Shown in pieces: positions 63,893-64,000 of a stretch of DNA of 64,000 nt. Position 1 is the first letter of the stretch. Each line of letters starts with the position of its first letter. The notes below the pieces were generated by a model. That model saw only the letters and a program-made list of their open reading frames with translations. It searched no databases and was not told where the DNA came from. Source of the stretch: Microbacterium oxydans (GTDB lineage: Bacteria; Actinomycetota; Actinomycetes; Actinomycetales; Microbacteriaceae); the NCBI RefSeq assembly GCF_000956405.1, contig NZ_JYIV01000023.1, positions 97,844-161,843 on the forward strand. Direction: 5' to 3'. Made by a program: the position numbers and the translations under genes.

Positions 63893-64000
63893 GTGACACC
63901 TGATCTGTGGTGCCGTGAGGTGCTGCTGAGAGGATGTCATCATGCCCAAGCCCTATCCGCGTGAGTTTCGTGACGACGTTGTGCGCGTCGCTGTGAATCG
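63875..64000 (+). mobile_element. Left end of an IS3-type insertion sequence (runs off the window)
   Basis: Homology of the truncated DUF1016 copy stops near 63873, and a transposase gene starts at 63942, so the IS border lies at about 63873-63900. The exact inverted repeat cannot be fixed because the right end is outside the window. Confidence 0.6.
63942..64000 (+). CDS. IS3-family transposase OrfA, partial
   Basis: The last 59 bases encode MPKPYPREFRDDVVRVAVN, the typical start of IS3-family OrfA proteins with a transposase_8-type HTH. AGAGGATGTCATC precedes the ATG. The gene continues beyond the window. Confidence 0.78.
   Translation, partial: MPKPYPREFRDDVVRVAVN

Overview
The window comes from a high-GC actinobacterium. 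Gene content and protein flavour (nrdHIEF class Ib reductase, SCO6880/TraG-type conjugation genes, GTG starts, ATGA/GTGA overlaps) fit Microbacteriaceae, probably Microbacterium or a close relative. This is inferred from family resemblance; no search was run.

Bases 1-14,961 are ordinary chromosome. A catabolic cluster comes first: two class III aminotransferases, a CoA-acylating methylmalonate-semialdehyde dehydrogenase, a divergent PucR-type regulator and an Lrp/AsnC regulator. It suggests use of an omega-amino acid such as beta-alanine, GABA or beta-aminoisobutyrate. Next are an acyl-CoA dehydrogenase/hydrolase pair, a PfkB sugar kinase with an MFS transporter, and the ribonucleotide reductase operon nrdH-nrdI-nrdE-nrdF, which ends in a strong palindromic terminator.

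Bases ~14,962-46,036 are an integrative and conjugative element (ICE). It has a tyrosine integrase and an excisionase at the left end, then dprA. A long leftward transfer operon follows, read from 36,356 back to about 18,335: ArdC-like protein, primase-polymerase, DUF2637 protein, ParB-like protein, a TcpC-like protein, a lysozyme/M23 cell-wall hydrolase, two small pilin-like membrane proteins, TrbL, SCO6880, a VirB4-like ATPase, a TraG/VirD4 coupling protein, SSB and a DUF4913 protein. A MobF relaxase-helicase is at 41.9-45.5 kb. An unknown 587-aa gene sits antiparallel inside the transfer operon. Between ArdC and the relaxase is a tight four-gene operon: XRE repressor, ImmA/IrrE protease, seven-TM-like membrane protein and membrane-anchored alpha/beta hydrolase. 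Four near-identical 14-bp palindromes precede it. It looks like an ImmR/ImmA-type switch with two added components and is my main candidate for an undescribed system. A small two-TM protein is present twice, near both ends of the transfer module; the right copy carries an early TGA.

Bases ~46,100-64,000 are a mosaic accessory region, either ICE cargo or a second island; no right attachment site was seen. It holds a CHAT (caspase-like) protease coupled to a 35-residue ORF and a frameshifted, truncated C5 cytosine methyltransferase joined to a Rieske-protein fragment at a CsoR-type palindrome. It also holds a TetR remnant, a cation efflux/solute-binding lipoprotein pair, a DksA/TraR-like protein, a PPOX-like flavoprotein and a serine recombinase with res-like repeats. 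An XRE/ImmA-like pair lies opposite a small repeat protein. At the right are a single-chain MmeI-type (Type IIL) restriction-modification enzyme, a DUF1016 (YhcG) nuclease, a second DUF1016 copy cut off by an insertion sequence, and the start of an IS3-type transposase gene at the window edge.
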